A stretch of DNA of 64,000 bases, taken from Arenibacter palladensis. Its GTDB lineage: Bacteria > Bacteroidota > Bacteroidia > Flavobacteriales > Flavobacteriaceae. The stretch spans positions 682,001 to 746,000 of the forward strand of contig NZ_FQUX01000001.1 in assembly GCF_900129275.1 (NCBI RefSeq), in the 5' to 3' direction. The position numbers were made by a program, and so were the translations under genes. Within the stretch, counting starts at the first letter, position 1. Each line of letters begins with the position of its first letter. This document shows, piece by piece, positions 9,016 through 17,798 of this stretch. Under the pieces are notes generated by a model. It was not told where the DNA came from and ran no database searches. It saw only the letters and a list, made by a program, of their open reading frames with translations.

Positions 9016-10554
9016 ATGACGAAACAGCCGTTCATCTTAACACTCTTTATTTTTCTATTTTTTAATACGGCAATAGCATATTCCCAAGAATTAAAGTTAG
9101 CCAATTTATTTTGCGATAATATGGTATTGCAACGAGGTACCGAAGTCCCTGTATGGGGAATCGCAGCGCCCAAGGAAAGGATAACGGTAAGATTTGCTGG
9201 CCAAAAGGTCTCAACAAAAGCTGGGAAAGATGGTAAGTGGATGGTTGCATTAGCACCTTTGGAGGTGTCAAAAACACCTAGGGAAATGGCCATTACTGGA
9301 ATTACGGAAATAGTATTATCCAATGTAGTAGTGGGTGAAGTATGGATATGTTCCGGACAATCCAATATGCAATTTTCGGTGAACAACGTCCCTGAAACAA
9401 AAGCACTGTTGGCTTCTTCAGAAAACATCAGAAGTTTTGAGGTGAAGAGAACGGTTTCCTTTAAAGAAGAAGACAATGTTAATGGAAAATGGCAAGATGC
9501 CCCCCCAAGCAGTGCGGTAGCATTTGGTTTTGCATATTTCCTCGAGAAGTCCGCCGATATTCCTATTGGAATAATACATGCCTCTTGGGGCAGTTCTTCC
9601 CTGGAAGCCTGGATGCCGCGCGATATGGCAAAAGAGTTTCCCTATTTCAGGGATATAATGGACGACTTTGATGCCGATACTTTAACGAGGAATAGAATCA
9701 ACACCGCGATTACTTCCTCTGAAGGTTGGTCTAATCAAGAGGATATATTTATGCGTAGGCAACCCAATATTCTGTATAATGCCATGATGAAGCCTTTGGC
9801 TCCTTATGCCTGTAGAGGCTTGGTATGGTACCAAGGAGAACGCAACACTCGTTATTATTCCGGGGTACCGGAGGTAAGCGGGGACAATTGGTTCCACAGG
9901 GTGATAGGGATGAAGGAATATGGCGATGTGCTACAATCTTGGATCAGGCGATACAGAAGGGAATGGAATAATGATAAGATGCACTTCTCCGTAGTAATGC
10001 TTCCTGGTTATGGAAAAGGCACGAACAATAACCCGGATATCGATCCCACGAGTCCATCGGCCATGTCCTGGGCATGGATGCGCGAGTCGCAAATGAAGGT
10101 ATTGGAACTTCCTTATACCAGTGTTGTCAACACCATTGATCTAGGGGACGAAAAGAACGTTCACCCTGTGGATAAACTCCCTATAGGAATTAGACTGGCA
10201 CTAGCTGCGGAAAAATATACCCTTGATAAGGATGTGGTGGCGGAAGGCCCTATCTTTAAGGAAGTAAAGCCACTAAACAATACACTTGTAGTTTATTTTA
10301 AGAATGCCCATGGGTTAAAAACGGTGGATGGAAACGCCCCTGTGGGATTCTGGATTTCTGATGGATCTATGCAATGGCATAAGGCAGAAGCGAAAATTGT
10401 TGGGGAAACAGTAATGCTGTCCCATGGTGACATTAAAGACCCCAAATTTGTTAGGTATGCCTTTGCCGGAAAACCGGATGTAAATTTGGTCAATAGTGCA
10501 GATTTACCTGCCTATCCCTTCAGAACGGATAATGTGATTCCTATTGATGAATAA
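9016..10554 (+). CDS. Sialate O-acetylesterase-type (SASA) esterase
   Basis: Secreted SGNH-fold esterase of 512 residues with an N-terminal signal peptide (ending near AYSQ). The block-I motif CSGQSNMQF carries the nucleophile Ser 116. HASWGSSSLEAWMP, GLVWYQGERNT and a late DLGDEKNVHP (Asp-x-x-His region) complete the SASA pattern. Despite the family name, PUL members remove acetyl groups from many plant and algal sugars, so sialic acid is not implied. It lies in the esterase/GH29/sulfatase operon, which suggests that acetylation must be removed before the fucosidases can act. Confidence 0.88.
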   Translation: MTKQPFILTLFIFLFFNTAIAYSQELKLANLFCDNMVLQRGTEVPVWGIAAPKERITVRFAGQKVSTKAGKDGKWMVALAPLEVSKTPREMAITGITEIVLSNVVVGEVWICSGQSNMQFSVNNVPETKALLASSENIRSFEVKRTVSFKEEDNVNGKWQDAPPSSAVAFGFAYFLEKSADIPIGIIHASWGSSSLEAWMPRDMAKEFPYFRDIMDDFDADTLTRNRINTAITSSEGWSNQEDIFMRRQPNILYNAMMKPLAPYACRGLVWYQGERNTRYYSGVPEVSGDNWFHRVIGMKEYGDVLQSWIRRYRREWNNDKMHFSVVMLPGYGKGTNNNPDIDPTSPSAMSWAWMRESQMKVLELPYTSVVNTIDLGDEKNVHPVDKLPIGIRLALAAEKYTLDKDVVAEGPIFKEVKPLNNTLVVYFKNAHGLKTVDGNAPVGFWISDGSMQWHKAEAKIVGETVMLSHGDIKDPKFVRYAFAGKPDVNLVNSADLPAYPFRTDNVIPIDE

Positions 10555-10622
10555 ATTTAAAGAGGTGTTTGGTTTTAGACCTTTGACGGATAATAGTGGG
10601 ATTCTAAACAGACAAGTATAAT

Positions 10623-12122
10623 ATGGGCAATGTAGTAAAAGACAGTTTAAAAAGTAGATGGTCAATGCTTCTGATATTTCTATTGGCAATACCACTAATT
10701 GCCCAGGATGCTCCCGACCCTTACGCTGAGACGGGTAGTAGCAATACAAAAACGACTATAGAACCTATAGTTATCAGCAACAAGGAGATTAATGTGCTTT
10801 CCGGGGGTCTCGCTGAAACAGGATTCAACTTTAAAACAACGGTTTTAAATTATATGTTCCAATGGATAGAGTCCGAAGCACCAGGGCCATATCTCATGAA
10901 ATGGCAATTGGAATCGTCTACAGAGGAGAATTACGAGGTAGTTGCTAGGATATTAGGAGCCAATATAAATGGGACATTATCCTGCAATGGAAAAAGTATT
11001 CCGTTTAAAAGTAATGAAAAGGACTGGTCCCAAATTGCACTGGGAACTATATCATTAAAAGAAGGAATCAACACTTTGGAGCTGGAAATTAATACGGCCG
11101 AGAAATTTAAACTTTCCGCCTTGGAATTGACAGCCCCATCTTTTGCGGCCAAAACAGATGAAGAGGCCCTGAAATTGAGGCAAAAAGCAGATTGGTTCAA
11201 GGATGCCGGATACGGTTTAATGTTTCAGTGGACCAATAGGGCAACACCGGAAAAAGGGGATACCATCAAGGCCTGGGAAGACAAGGTCAATGATTTTGAT
11301 GTCGAGGAGTTTGTGGATTTGGTGGAGGACTCAGGGGCGGCTTACGTTATTTGGTCCATAACCTGGGGGCAACAATATATTTCCGCGCCCATTACATCCT
11401 TGGATAAGGTATTGAAAGGACGAACCACTGAACGCGATCTACTAGGTGAAATGGCAGATCTACTTTATGCAAAAGGAATCAAATTGATATTCTATTATCA
11501 CTATGGTTATGATTGCTACCATTCCATAGATTCCAAATGGATGGAGGCCTCTGGAGGCTATAAGGCAGATAAAACGGAATTCTACGGGAACCTAAAGAAC
11601 ATTGTGGCAGAGGTGGGCAATAGATATGGAAAAAAATTGAACGGGTGGTTTTTTGACGGGGCTCAGCGCTATTATGACACCCATTTTGATGGTAGTTCCG
11701 GTGGAATTTCCACGGCCAATTTTAAGGAGATAAGTAAGGCCGCCAAAACCAATAACGGGCAACGTATAATTTCATATAATTCTTGGATTTTACCCAAGGT
11801 TACGGAGTATCAGGATTATTATGCCGGGGAGGGCCTAAAACAATTTACGGGACTGGATGACGGTGTATTTCCAGAAGGAAATTATAAGGGCTTGCAGGCA
11901 CATAGCTGTTTTACTTTGGAAAAAAGGTGGGGGCACATCGATAAGAATACTACCATAGCCAGTCCAAAACATTCCCTTGATGATCTCATTGGCAGAATAA
12001 AACATGCGCAAGAAAATCGATATCCACTTTCCATAAATCTTGAAATGTACGAGGATGGTTCGGTATCACCGGAGTCTAGGGCATTATTGCGAAAGGTTAG
12101 TAAGGCTATCCGCGGGAAATAG
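10623..12122 (+). CDS. GH29-like protein with N-terminal jelly-roll
   Basis: Secreted protein of 499 residues. A signal peptide (to about residue 27) is followed by a beta-rich, carbohydrate-binding-like domain (about 40-175) and a barrel that follows the GH29 layout. NGWFFDGAQ carries Asp 345 in the place of the GH29 nucleophile. Other hallmarks are replaced: the usual FIHWG position reads MFQWTN, and the KHHDGF position reads SITWGQQY. It may therefore be a distant GH29 branch, a related family, or a protein with altered specificity. It sits between the SASA esterase and a sulfatase (11 bp before the latter) in the class 2 operon. Confidence 0.65.
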   Translation: MGNVVKDSLKSRWSMLLIFLLAIPLIAQDAPDPYAETGSSNTKTTIEPIVISNKEINVLSGGLAETGFNFKTTVLNYMFQWIESEAPGPYLMKWQLESSTEENYEVVARILGANINGTLSCNGKSIPFKSNEKDWSQIALGTISLKEGINTLELEINTAEKFKLSALELTAPSFAAKTDEEALKLRQKADWFKDAGYGLMFQWTNRATPEKGDTIKAWEDKVNDFDVEEFVDLVEDSGAAYVIWSITWGQQYISAPITSLDKVLKGRTTERDLLGEMADLLYAKGIKLIFYYHYGYDCYHSIDSKWMEASGGYKADKTEFYGNLKNIVAEVGNRYGKKLNGWFFDGAQRYYDTHFDGSSGGISTANFKEISKAAKTNNGQRIISYNSWILPKVTEYQDYYAGEGLKQFTGLDDGVFPEGNYKGLQAHSCFTLEKRWGHIDKNTTIASPKHSLDDLIGRIKHAQENRYPLSINLEMYEDGSVSPESRALLRKVSKAIRGK

Positions 12123-12133
12123 ATTTTATACAA

Positions 12134-13735
12134 ATGAATTTAAAAGAGACTATGCATTTATTTAAACAGTTATTTAAGATTTTACTTCTGTTATTTTCAA
12201 TAACTACAGCGGCACAAAGCATTCGAAAACCAAATATCATCATTATTTATACCGATGACCAGGGTTATGGGGATGTAGCAGCTCTTAACCCCGATGCTAA
12301 ATTTAAGACTCCCAACATGGACATATTGGCCAATGAGGGGATTATCTTTACGGATGGGCATAGTAGTGATGCGGTCTGTACCCCTTCTAGATATTCTTTA
12401 TTAACCGGGCGATATAGTTGGAGGACCTCCTTAAAAAAAGGAGTCCTTGAAGCCGATGGACCCTGTTTGATAGAGAAGGATAGGATGACCATTGCCTCCT
12501 TGCTAAGGGATAATGGCTATAACACCGCTATGGTAGGGAAATGGCACCTTCAAATGGAGTTTGAAGGAAGTCTGGGCAAGGATCGTGACTGGTCCAAACC
12601 CTTTACCGATGGTCCTATTGAAAAGGGGTTCGACTATTTTTTCGGGATTCCCGCATCCATGAACTACGGCATACTTACCTATTTGGAAAATGATAGGGTT
12701 TTGGATCCTCCGGTCTTATGGACTAAAAAGAAGCCGGCCACCAACCCCAGAACCTTTAGCGATGACATTACCCCTAAGCCCTATAGAATGACCCCGCCCT
12801 ATGAAAAAGAAGGTGGCAGGGGCTGGGTAGAGGTAGCGCCATCCTTCAATGATGAGTTGGTGCTTGAAACCCTGACGAACAAAGCAGTGGAGTATATTGA
12901 TGAAAAAACCAAAGAGGCAAAAAACGGCAAGCCATTCTTTTTATACCTTCCCTTGAACAGTCCCCATTTGCCCCATAGTACCCACCCCGATTTTCAAGGC
13001 CGAAGCAACTGTGGCAATTATGGCGATTTTATGGAAGAAACCGATTATAGGGTGGGGCAGGTATTGAAAGCCTTAAAAGACAATGGTATTGATGACAACA
13101 CCTTGGTGATCTTTTCTTCCGATAACGGCGCTGAAACCAACTACGTTTATCAACGCGATGTATATGGGCACTACAGTAGTTTTAATTTTAAAGGCGGTAA
13201 GCGCGACATATACGAGGGTGGGCACCGCGTGCCCTTCCTAATGCGTTGGCCGACACAAATCAAGGCTGGTCTAAAATCGGATGTACCGGTGTGCCAAACA
13301 GATTATCTGGCTACCATTGCAGCAATTATTGGTGTAAAGCTTCCGGATAATGCAGGCGAGGACAGTTATAGCCTACTGCCCATTTTACAAGGAAAGGATG
13401 ATGATAAAATGGTTAGGGGAGCGGTAATCCACCATTCGGTATCGGGGGATTTTGCCATTCGCGAAGGAAAATGGAAATTAAATATGTTTCGTGGATCCGG
13501 GGGTTCTCTGGAACCTAGATTTATTCAACCTAAAGAAGGGGAAGCCGTCTTTGAACTTTATAATATGGAAACGGATCCAAGCGAAACTACCAACCTTTAT
13601 TTTGAGCATCCCGATGTAGTAAAAAGACTTACCAAAAAGATAAGCAATATCATTAAGGACGGAAGAACAACGGCCGGAATGCCTCAAGGGTATGTTAAGG
13701 AGAATTGGGATTTGCCTTCATGGATCAAATCCTAA
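12134..13735 (+). CDS. Type I (S1) sulfatase
   Basis: Secreted sulfatase of 533 residues. The CTPSRYSLLTGR signature places the formylglycine precursor at Cys 82. IIYTDDQGYGD supplies the metal-binding acidic pair, and GKWHLQ and SSDNGAE are further family landmarks. Family enzymes hydrolyse sulfate esters once the Cys is converted to formylglycine. The signal peptide is N-terminal; a second in-frame ATG (residue 7) is also possible as start. It ends the class 2 operon. The S1 subfamily cannot be set by eye. Confidence 0.9.
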   Translation: MNLKETMHLFKQLFKILLLLFSITTAAQSIRKPNIIIIYTDDQGYGDVAALNPDAKFKTPNMDILANEGIIFTDGHSSDAVCTPSRYSLLTGRYSWRTSLKKGVLEADGPCLIEKDRMTIASLLRDNGYNTAMVGKWHLQMEFEGSLGKDRDWSKPFTDGPIEKGFDYFFGIPASMNYGILTYLENDRVLDPPVLWTKKKPATNPRTFSDDITPKPYRMTPPYEKEGGRGWVEVAPSFNDELVLETLTNKAVEYIDEKTKEAKNGKPFFLYLPLNSPHLPHSTHPDFQGRSNCGNYGDFMEETDYRVGQVLKALKDNGIDDNTLVIFSSDNGAETNYVYQRDVYGHYSSFNFKGGKRDIYEGGHRVPFLMRWPTQIKAGLKSDVPVCQTDYLATIAAIIGVKLPDNAGEDSYSLLPILQGKDDDKMVRGAVIHHSVSGDFAIREGKWKLNMFRGSGGSLEPRFIQPKEGEAVFELYNMETDPSETTNLYFEHPDVVKRLTKKISNIIKDGRTTAGMPQGYVKENWDLPSWIKS

Positions 13736-13769
13736 TCTTAAGGGACAATAGGAGTCATATCCCCTAATT

Positions 13770-13836
13770 TTGGTCAAATACAGCAAAAATATGGTCTAGC
13801 AGAGAAATACATTTTTTGGGTTAGGCATTAGGTTTG
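13770..13836 (+). promoter_or_regulatory. Class 2 operator and promoter of the second sulfatase
   Basis: Direct repeats TTGGTCAAAT (13770-13779) and ATGGTCTAGC (13791-13800) are 21 bp apart with AGCAAA between them, as at 5670. TAGGTTTG (13829-13836) is a good -7 box and begins 59 bp after the first repeat, identical to the distance at the esterase promoter. The gene start (13912) is 76 bp downstream. Inferred HTCS 1 target. Confidence 0.65.
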
Positions 13837-13911
13837 TACCCTGGACATTTTCTTGTATTGATTGAACTAGTTATATCCTGTTTTGAAAATTACTATCCAA
13901 AAATTAAAAGA

Positions 13912-15327
13912 ATGAAAGTTACTGCCAGAAGTATTGTTCTTAGTCTATTCACTTTAATCCTGCTTTCCTGCGGAGGTAAGCAAGAAACAAAAAAAGAACC
14001 AATTGCAGAGGAAAAAACCCAACCGAATATCATATTCATATTTGCCGATGATTGGGGATATGCAGATTTGGGAATCCATGGAAGTACCTTTTGCAAAACC
14101 CCCAACCTGGATAAAATGGCTGCCGAAGGCATCGATTTTCAGAACTTCTCTGTAGTTAATCCTGTTTGCTCACCCAGTAGGGTGGCGGTAATGACAGGGC
14201 AATACCCTGCCCGCCAAAGTGTACACGGGCATTTTGCGTCCGTAGAATCGCATATAAAAAGAAATATGCCAGATTGGTTGAATCCACAAGCCCCCTTACT
14301 TCCCAAAATGTTAAAGGAAGCTGGATATTCCACGGCCCATTTTGGTAAATGGCATTTGTCCAATACCCATGTTGAAGATGCACCTTCCCCCTTGGAGTAT
14401 GGATACGATGAGTATGGAGCATTTAATTTACCGAGTAACTTACATCAAATGCATGCGGATTCTACTATATATAAAACTATTGATTTTGTAAAGCGCCATA
14501 AGGACAAACCTTTTTTTATTAATGCTTGGATCCATGCAACGCATACTCCCCATTACCCCAAAGAGGAGTACATGCAACAATTTGCACATTTGGACGAACA
14601 GCAACAGGTGTATGCTGCTGTTGTGGCCGAGTATGATGCCCGTATAGGGGAATTGTTTTCCACTTTAAAAATTTTGGGAATAGATGAGAACACCTTGGTT
14701 GTCTTTTCTTCTGATAATGGTCCCGAAATAACCGGTAAAAATAAAATTACAGAGGATAATTCTACCGGACCTGGTTTAGGGACTTATTATTCCGTTGGGG
14801 AAACAGGAGAGCTTAAAGGACGTAAGCGCTCCCTTTTTGCAGGAGGTGTCCGTATACCCTTCTTGGTACGCTGGCCATCTAATGCGCCTGCCGGAGTGGT
14901 TGATAAAACTACCGAATTGGCCACTGTAGATTTGCTGCCAACATTTTTGGAATTGGCTGGGGCAAGCTATCCCGAGAATTACCAAGCCGATGGAGTAAGC
15001 ATCGCTTCCGCCATAAGGGGCGAATCCTTTATTAGACAAAAGCCCATTTATTGGGATTGGCGCTTTTCCAGTGACAGGCCCGATTTTTGGCCTAGTGCCG
15101 CTGTTCAAGAGGGCAACTGGAAACTTATGACCAATGATGAATTAGGAAAGGTAGAACTATACAATATTGCTTCCGATTGGGCGGAGCAGACAGATGTGTC
15201 GGCTGATAATCCTGAGAAGCTCAAGGAGCTCACCTACAAACTCGAGGCTTTTCAAAGTTCCCTACCAATTGCAGCACCTGAAAATTGTTTTTCTAAGGAG
15301 AGAGAAACCCTAAAACTTGTAAATTAG
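13912..15327 (+). CDS. Type I (S1) sulfatase, lipoprotein
   Basis: Sulfatase of 471 residues starting at ATG 13912; the upstream extension would overlap the promoter. The signal ends in a lipobox (LILLSC), so it is probably membrane anchored. CSPSRVAVMTGQ gives the formylglycine precursor Cys 86, preceded by FADDWGYADLG (metal ligands) and followed by GKWHLS and SSDNGPE. It removes sulfate esters from a PUL substrate; positional specificity is unknown. It has its own class 2 promoter although it directly follows the esterase operon. Confidence 0.9.
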   Translation: MKVTARSIVLSLFTLILLSCGGKQETKKEPIAEEKTQPNIIFIFADDWGYADLGIHGSTFCKTPNLDKMAAEGIDFQNFSVVNPVCSPSRVAVMTGQYPARQSVHGHFASVESHIKRNMPDWLNPQAPLLPKMLKEAGYSTAHFGKWHLSNTHVEDAPSPLEYGYDEYGAFNLPSNLHQMHADSTIYKTIDFVKRHKDKPFFINAWIHATHTPHYPKEEYMQQFAHLDEQQQVYAAVVAEYDARIGELFSTLKILGIDENTLVVFSSDNGPEITGKNKITEDNSTGPGLGTYYSVGETGELKGRKRSLFAGGVRIPFLVRWPSNAPAGVVDKTTELATVDLLPTFLELAGASYPENYQADGVSIASAIRGESFIRQKPIYWDWRFSSDRPDFWPSAAVQEGNWKLMTNDELGKVELYNIASDWAEQTDVSADNPEKLKELTYKLEAFQSSLPIAAPENCFSKERETLKLVN

Positions 15328-15333
15328 AAAGAC

Positions 15334-15371
15334 AAATGGACTTGTGGAATTACTTCTATGGGTCCATTTTA
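15334..15371 (+). terminator. Probable terminator after the second sulfatase
   Basis: AAATGGAC (15334-15341) pairs with GTCCATTT (15362-15369), ending in a short T run. The loop is long (20 bases), so the call is moderate. Confidence 0.4.
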
Positions 15372-15652
15372 ACAATCAATATTTTCCTTTAGCAATTACA
15401 GCACATAGGCTTAGAGGAATATGTTGAACTTGCTGTTTAGGAAAAATGTTATTGGCTTCTTTTTCAGAGTTCACTTGAAGGATTGAACAGTGAAAGAAGT
15501 CTATATTTTCACATTTTTTAACTTTTAGTATTTTCCGCGAATTTTTATTTTTATTCAAAATTTGAAATAGCGATAACATGCAATTTATTAAACGAGAAGA
15601 CGATTTTTCGCCCACGTTTTCTGTTTGGTCAATTGAAAGAATAACTATCAAT

Positions 15653-15838
15653 CTATTGTCTAATAGAATAAAAAGTGGGCATTATACGGAACCTTTTTTC
15701 ATAAGGAGCCGGTTTCAACACTTCCTTCCCGATTTTCTTTCCGGGAGCAATTTTTTCGAATTCAAGTTTTACAGATGAAGGTATCTTGTCCCTTAGTTGC
15801 AGCAGGGACTGTTCCAAATACCCACTAACTGAAATGGG
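15653..15838 (-). pseudogene. Start-less coding remnant
   Basis: In the roughly 600-base gap after the sulfatase, the minus strand carries an open frame of about 61 codons ending in TAG (15653-15655) with no ATG. Its translation looks protein-like, for example LEFEKIAPGKKIGKEVL near the middle and a tail ending FYSIRQ. The frame is closed upstream by TAA at 15839-15841, where a strong hairpin begins (GGGTTAAA...TTTAACCC, 15836-15863). No family is recognised. It may be the end of a gene that was otherwise deleted. The rest of the gap (15372-15652 and 15864-15937) shows nothing convincing. Confidence 0.3.
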
Positions 15839-15937
15839 TTAAAATGGGAATTCCCTTTAACCCAAAAAAATCATTTTTCGTTCTGTTTCTTTAGACGATT
15901 ACTTGCTAATAGTAAAGTATAATTTAAATAAATAGTT

Positions 15938-16366
15938 ATGGAAGCAATAAAGACCGCTAAGAAAAAAAACTACCATAGAAGACTTAAGTCCCTTCCCCCG
16001 TTGAAATTCAAGAAATTCCAAATGAAAATGGACAATTTTGGGGTCCATATCCTCATTTCGGCCAATTTTCTTAAAAAAGGCAACCATTCCATGAGAATAC
16101 AGAATGGTATTCTGCACCTAAAAATAAAGCAGGCCACAGGTCTGTTTGGGTATGCCATGGATTCCATTTCACAAAAGGACCAATATAAGGACATGGATTT
16201 TCAAATTAGTTTGCCCCACAAAAAGTTCAGGCATATAAAATCCGTTCGCTATCAGAACGGTTCCCTGAAAATTCACCTAAGTGATCGGCAAGGGTCAAGA
16301 GATGGAATAAGGTATGTGGAACCTTCAACAATGTACAATCGAACTACTTCATCCATACGGCATTAA
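15938..16366 (+). CDS. Small basic protein, possibly Hsp20-like
   Basis: Protein of 142 residues, very basic at the N terminus (TAKKKNYHRR), with no signal peptide. The segment from about residue 85 to 115 (MDFQISLPHKKF, then YQNGSLKIHLS) has the strand, turn and NGxL-I spacing of the alpha-crystallin/Hsp20 fold. The usual C-terminal IXI motif is not obvious, so the link is tentative. It stands alone between two intergenic regions. It could equally be an uncharacterised protein. Confidence 0.45.
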   Translation: MEAIKTAKKKNYHRRLKSLPPLKFKKFQMKMDNFGVHILISANFLKKGNHSMRIQNGILHLKIKQATGLFGYAMDSISQKDQYKDMDFQISLPHKKFRHIKSVRYQNGSLKIHLSDRQGSRDGIRYVEPSTMYNRTTSSIRH

Positions 16367-16457
16367 AGACCTTTTGGCGGACCAGCGGTTAATAGGAGAC
16401 CTATACCTCCGTTAGACTTTAAATTGTTTAACCTGTTTAAATAGAAATGAATTCCAT

Positions 16458-16559
16458 ATGAATGTATACAAGGAAAATATACAGTACCTAAGGCTCCCGG
16501 ACGGGGCTATAAATACATTGAATAGTAATTACAGGGGAATTTTAGTAAAAAGGGAATAG
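16458..16559 (+). CDS. Possible small ORF of 33 residues
   Basis: ATG 16458 to TAG 16557-16559 encodes a 33-residue protein-like sequence beginning MNVYKENIQYLRLPDG. There is no strong ribosome binding site and no recognised family. The frame stays open upstream to 16416 but without another ATG. It could be a real microprotein or a relic. Confidence 0.2.
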   Translation: MNVYKENIQYLRLPDGAINTLNSNYRGILVKRE

Positions 16560-16649
16560 ATCCAAATTGATTTTGAATGAATATATAATAGACCGGCCGT
16601 TGGCTCGGCCCAAACTTGTTAACCTTTTATAAATTATAAACCATATTTT

Positions 16650-17798
16650 ATGAAATCCAATAAACCTTACTTAAAAAGTGTACTCTTTTTGTTTACCTTA
16701 TTATTCTTTTATAGCCATGGCGCCAAGGCCGGGAACGGAATAATACTCTATACCCCCTATACCTACATTACGGTACCGCCGGGAGAATCCATTGACTATA
16801 CCGTTGAGGTTAAAAACTATGGTAGTCAGGTGAAGGATGTGGAAATTGATCTTTCCGGCTTACCAGACGAATGGAATTCTTCCTTAAAGGCCGGGGGTTA
16901 TTCCATTAAGCGTATAGCTGTTCTACCAGGCGAGAAAAAAACGGTATCCTTGACCCTAAATGTACCCTTGAAGGTAGAAAAGGGGAAATATAATATAAGG
17001 CTTGTTGCCAAGAATTACGATGTGCTGCCCATTGTTGTCAACGTTTCGGAAGAGGGCACCTTTAAGACCGAATTCAGCTCGGACCAGATCAATATGGAAG
17101 GGCATTCCAAATCCAATTTTAACTTTTCCACAAAATTAAAAAATCATACTAGTGAAAAGCAGTTGTACTCTTTGTTGGCGCTACCGCCACGGGGTTGGAA
17201 CGTGGCCTTTAAGCCCAATGATAGGCAGGCCACGGCAGTGGAGATAGAAGCGGGTAAAACCACCAATATTACGGTGGAGGTACAGCCTTCCCCACAAGTA
17301 ACATCCGGATCTTTTAAAATTCCGATAAAGGCTACCAACAAGTACAGTACGGCCGATCTGGAATTGGAGGTGGTCATAAAGGGGTCTTATGATTTGGAGC
17401 TTACCACCCCAACGGGATTATTGAGTGCCAATGTTACTTCGGGAAGGGAAAAGCAATTGGATCTGCTGCTGAGAAATACTGGAACCAGCGAATTGAGAAA
17501 TGTTAGCTTTAGCTCTTCAAAACCCAAGGATTGGGAAATTTCAATTGAGCCGGATACTATTCCAGTAATTCAGGCCGGGGGCAGTACAAAGGTACAGGCT
17601 ACCATTAAATCTTCCGACAAGGCCATTCCCGGGGACTACCTGCCCAAGATTACGGCCAAGACCCCAGAGGCCACTTCAACTGCTTCTTTTAGGATTATGG
17701 TAAAGACACCTTTATTATGGGGCTGGCTAGGAATCTTTATCATTTTGGGGACCTTGGGGGGAATTTATTATCTGTTTAGAAAATACGGTAGGAGGTAA
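16650..17798 (+). CDS. NEW3-domain exported protein, ABC-operon partner
   Basis: Protein of 382 residues: signal peptide, three or more Ig-like NEW3 repeats (recognisable by the GESIDYTVEVKNYG and PGEKKTVSLTLNVP type edges), one C-terminal membrane helix (LLWGWLGIFIILGTLGGIYY) and a basic tail (RKYGRR). It is thus anchored in the inner membrane with the repeats outside. Its stop overlaps the start of an ABC ATPase gene by one base, and the permease follows. Such trios of NEW3 protein, ATPase and ABC-2 permease recur in Bacteroidota; the cargo is not known. It interrupts the two halves of the PUL and is probably functionally separate. Confidence 0.75.
   Translation: MKSNKPYLKSVLFLFTLLFFYSHGAKAGNGIILYTPYTYITVPPGESIDYTVEVKNYGSQVKDVEIDLSGLPDEWNSSLKAGGYSIKRIAVLPGEKKTVSLTLNVPLKVEKGKYNIRLVAKNYDVLPIVVNVSEEGTFKTEFSSDQINMEGHSKSNFNFSTKLKNHTSEKQLYSLLALPPRGWNVAFKPNDRQATAVEIEAGKTTNITVEVQPSPQVTSGSFKIPIKATNKYSTADLELEVVIKGSYDLELTTPTGLLSANVTSGREKQLDLLLRNTGTSELRNVSFSSSKPKDWEISIEPDTIPVIQAGGSTKVQATIKSSDKAIPGDYLPKITAKTPEATSTASFRIMVKTPLLWGWLGIFIILGTLGGIYYLFRKYGRR

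Noticed and set aside
15376-15778. Two overlapping ORFs (15376-15651 minus, 15578-15778 plus)
   Set aside because: Their composition is not protein-like (runs of Asn/Lys or Phe) and they overlap on opposite strands without recognisable domains.
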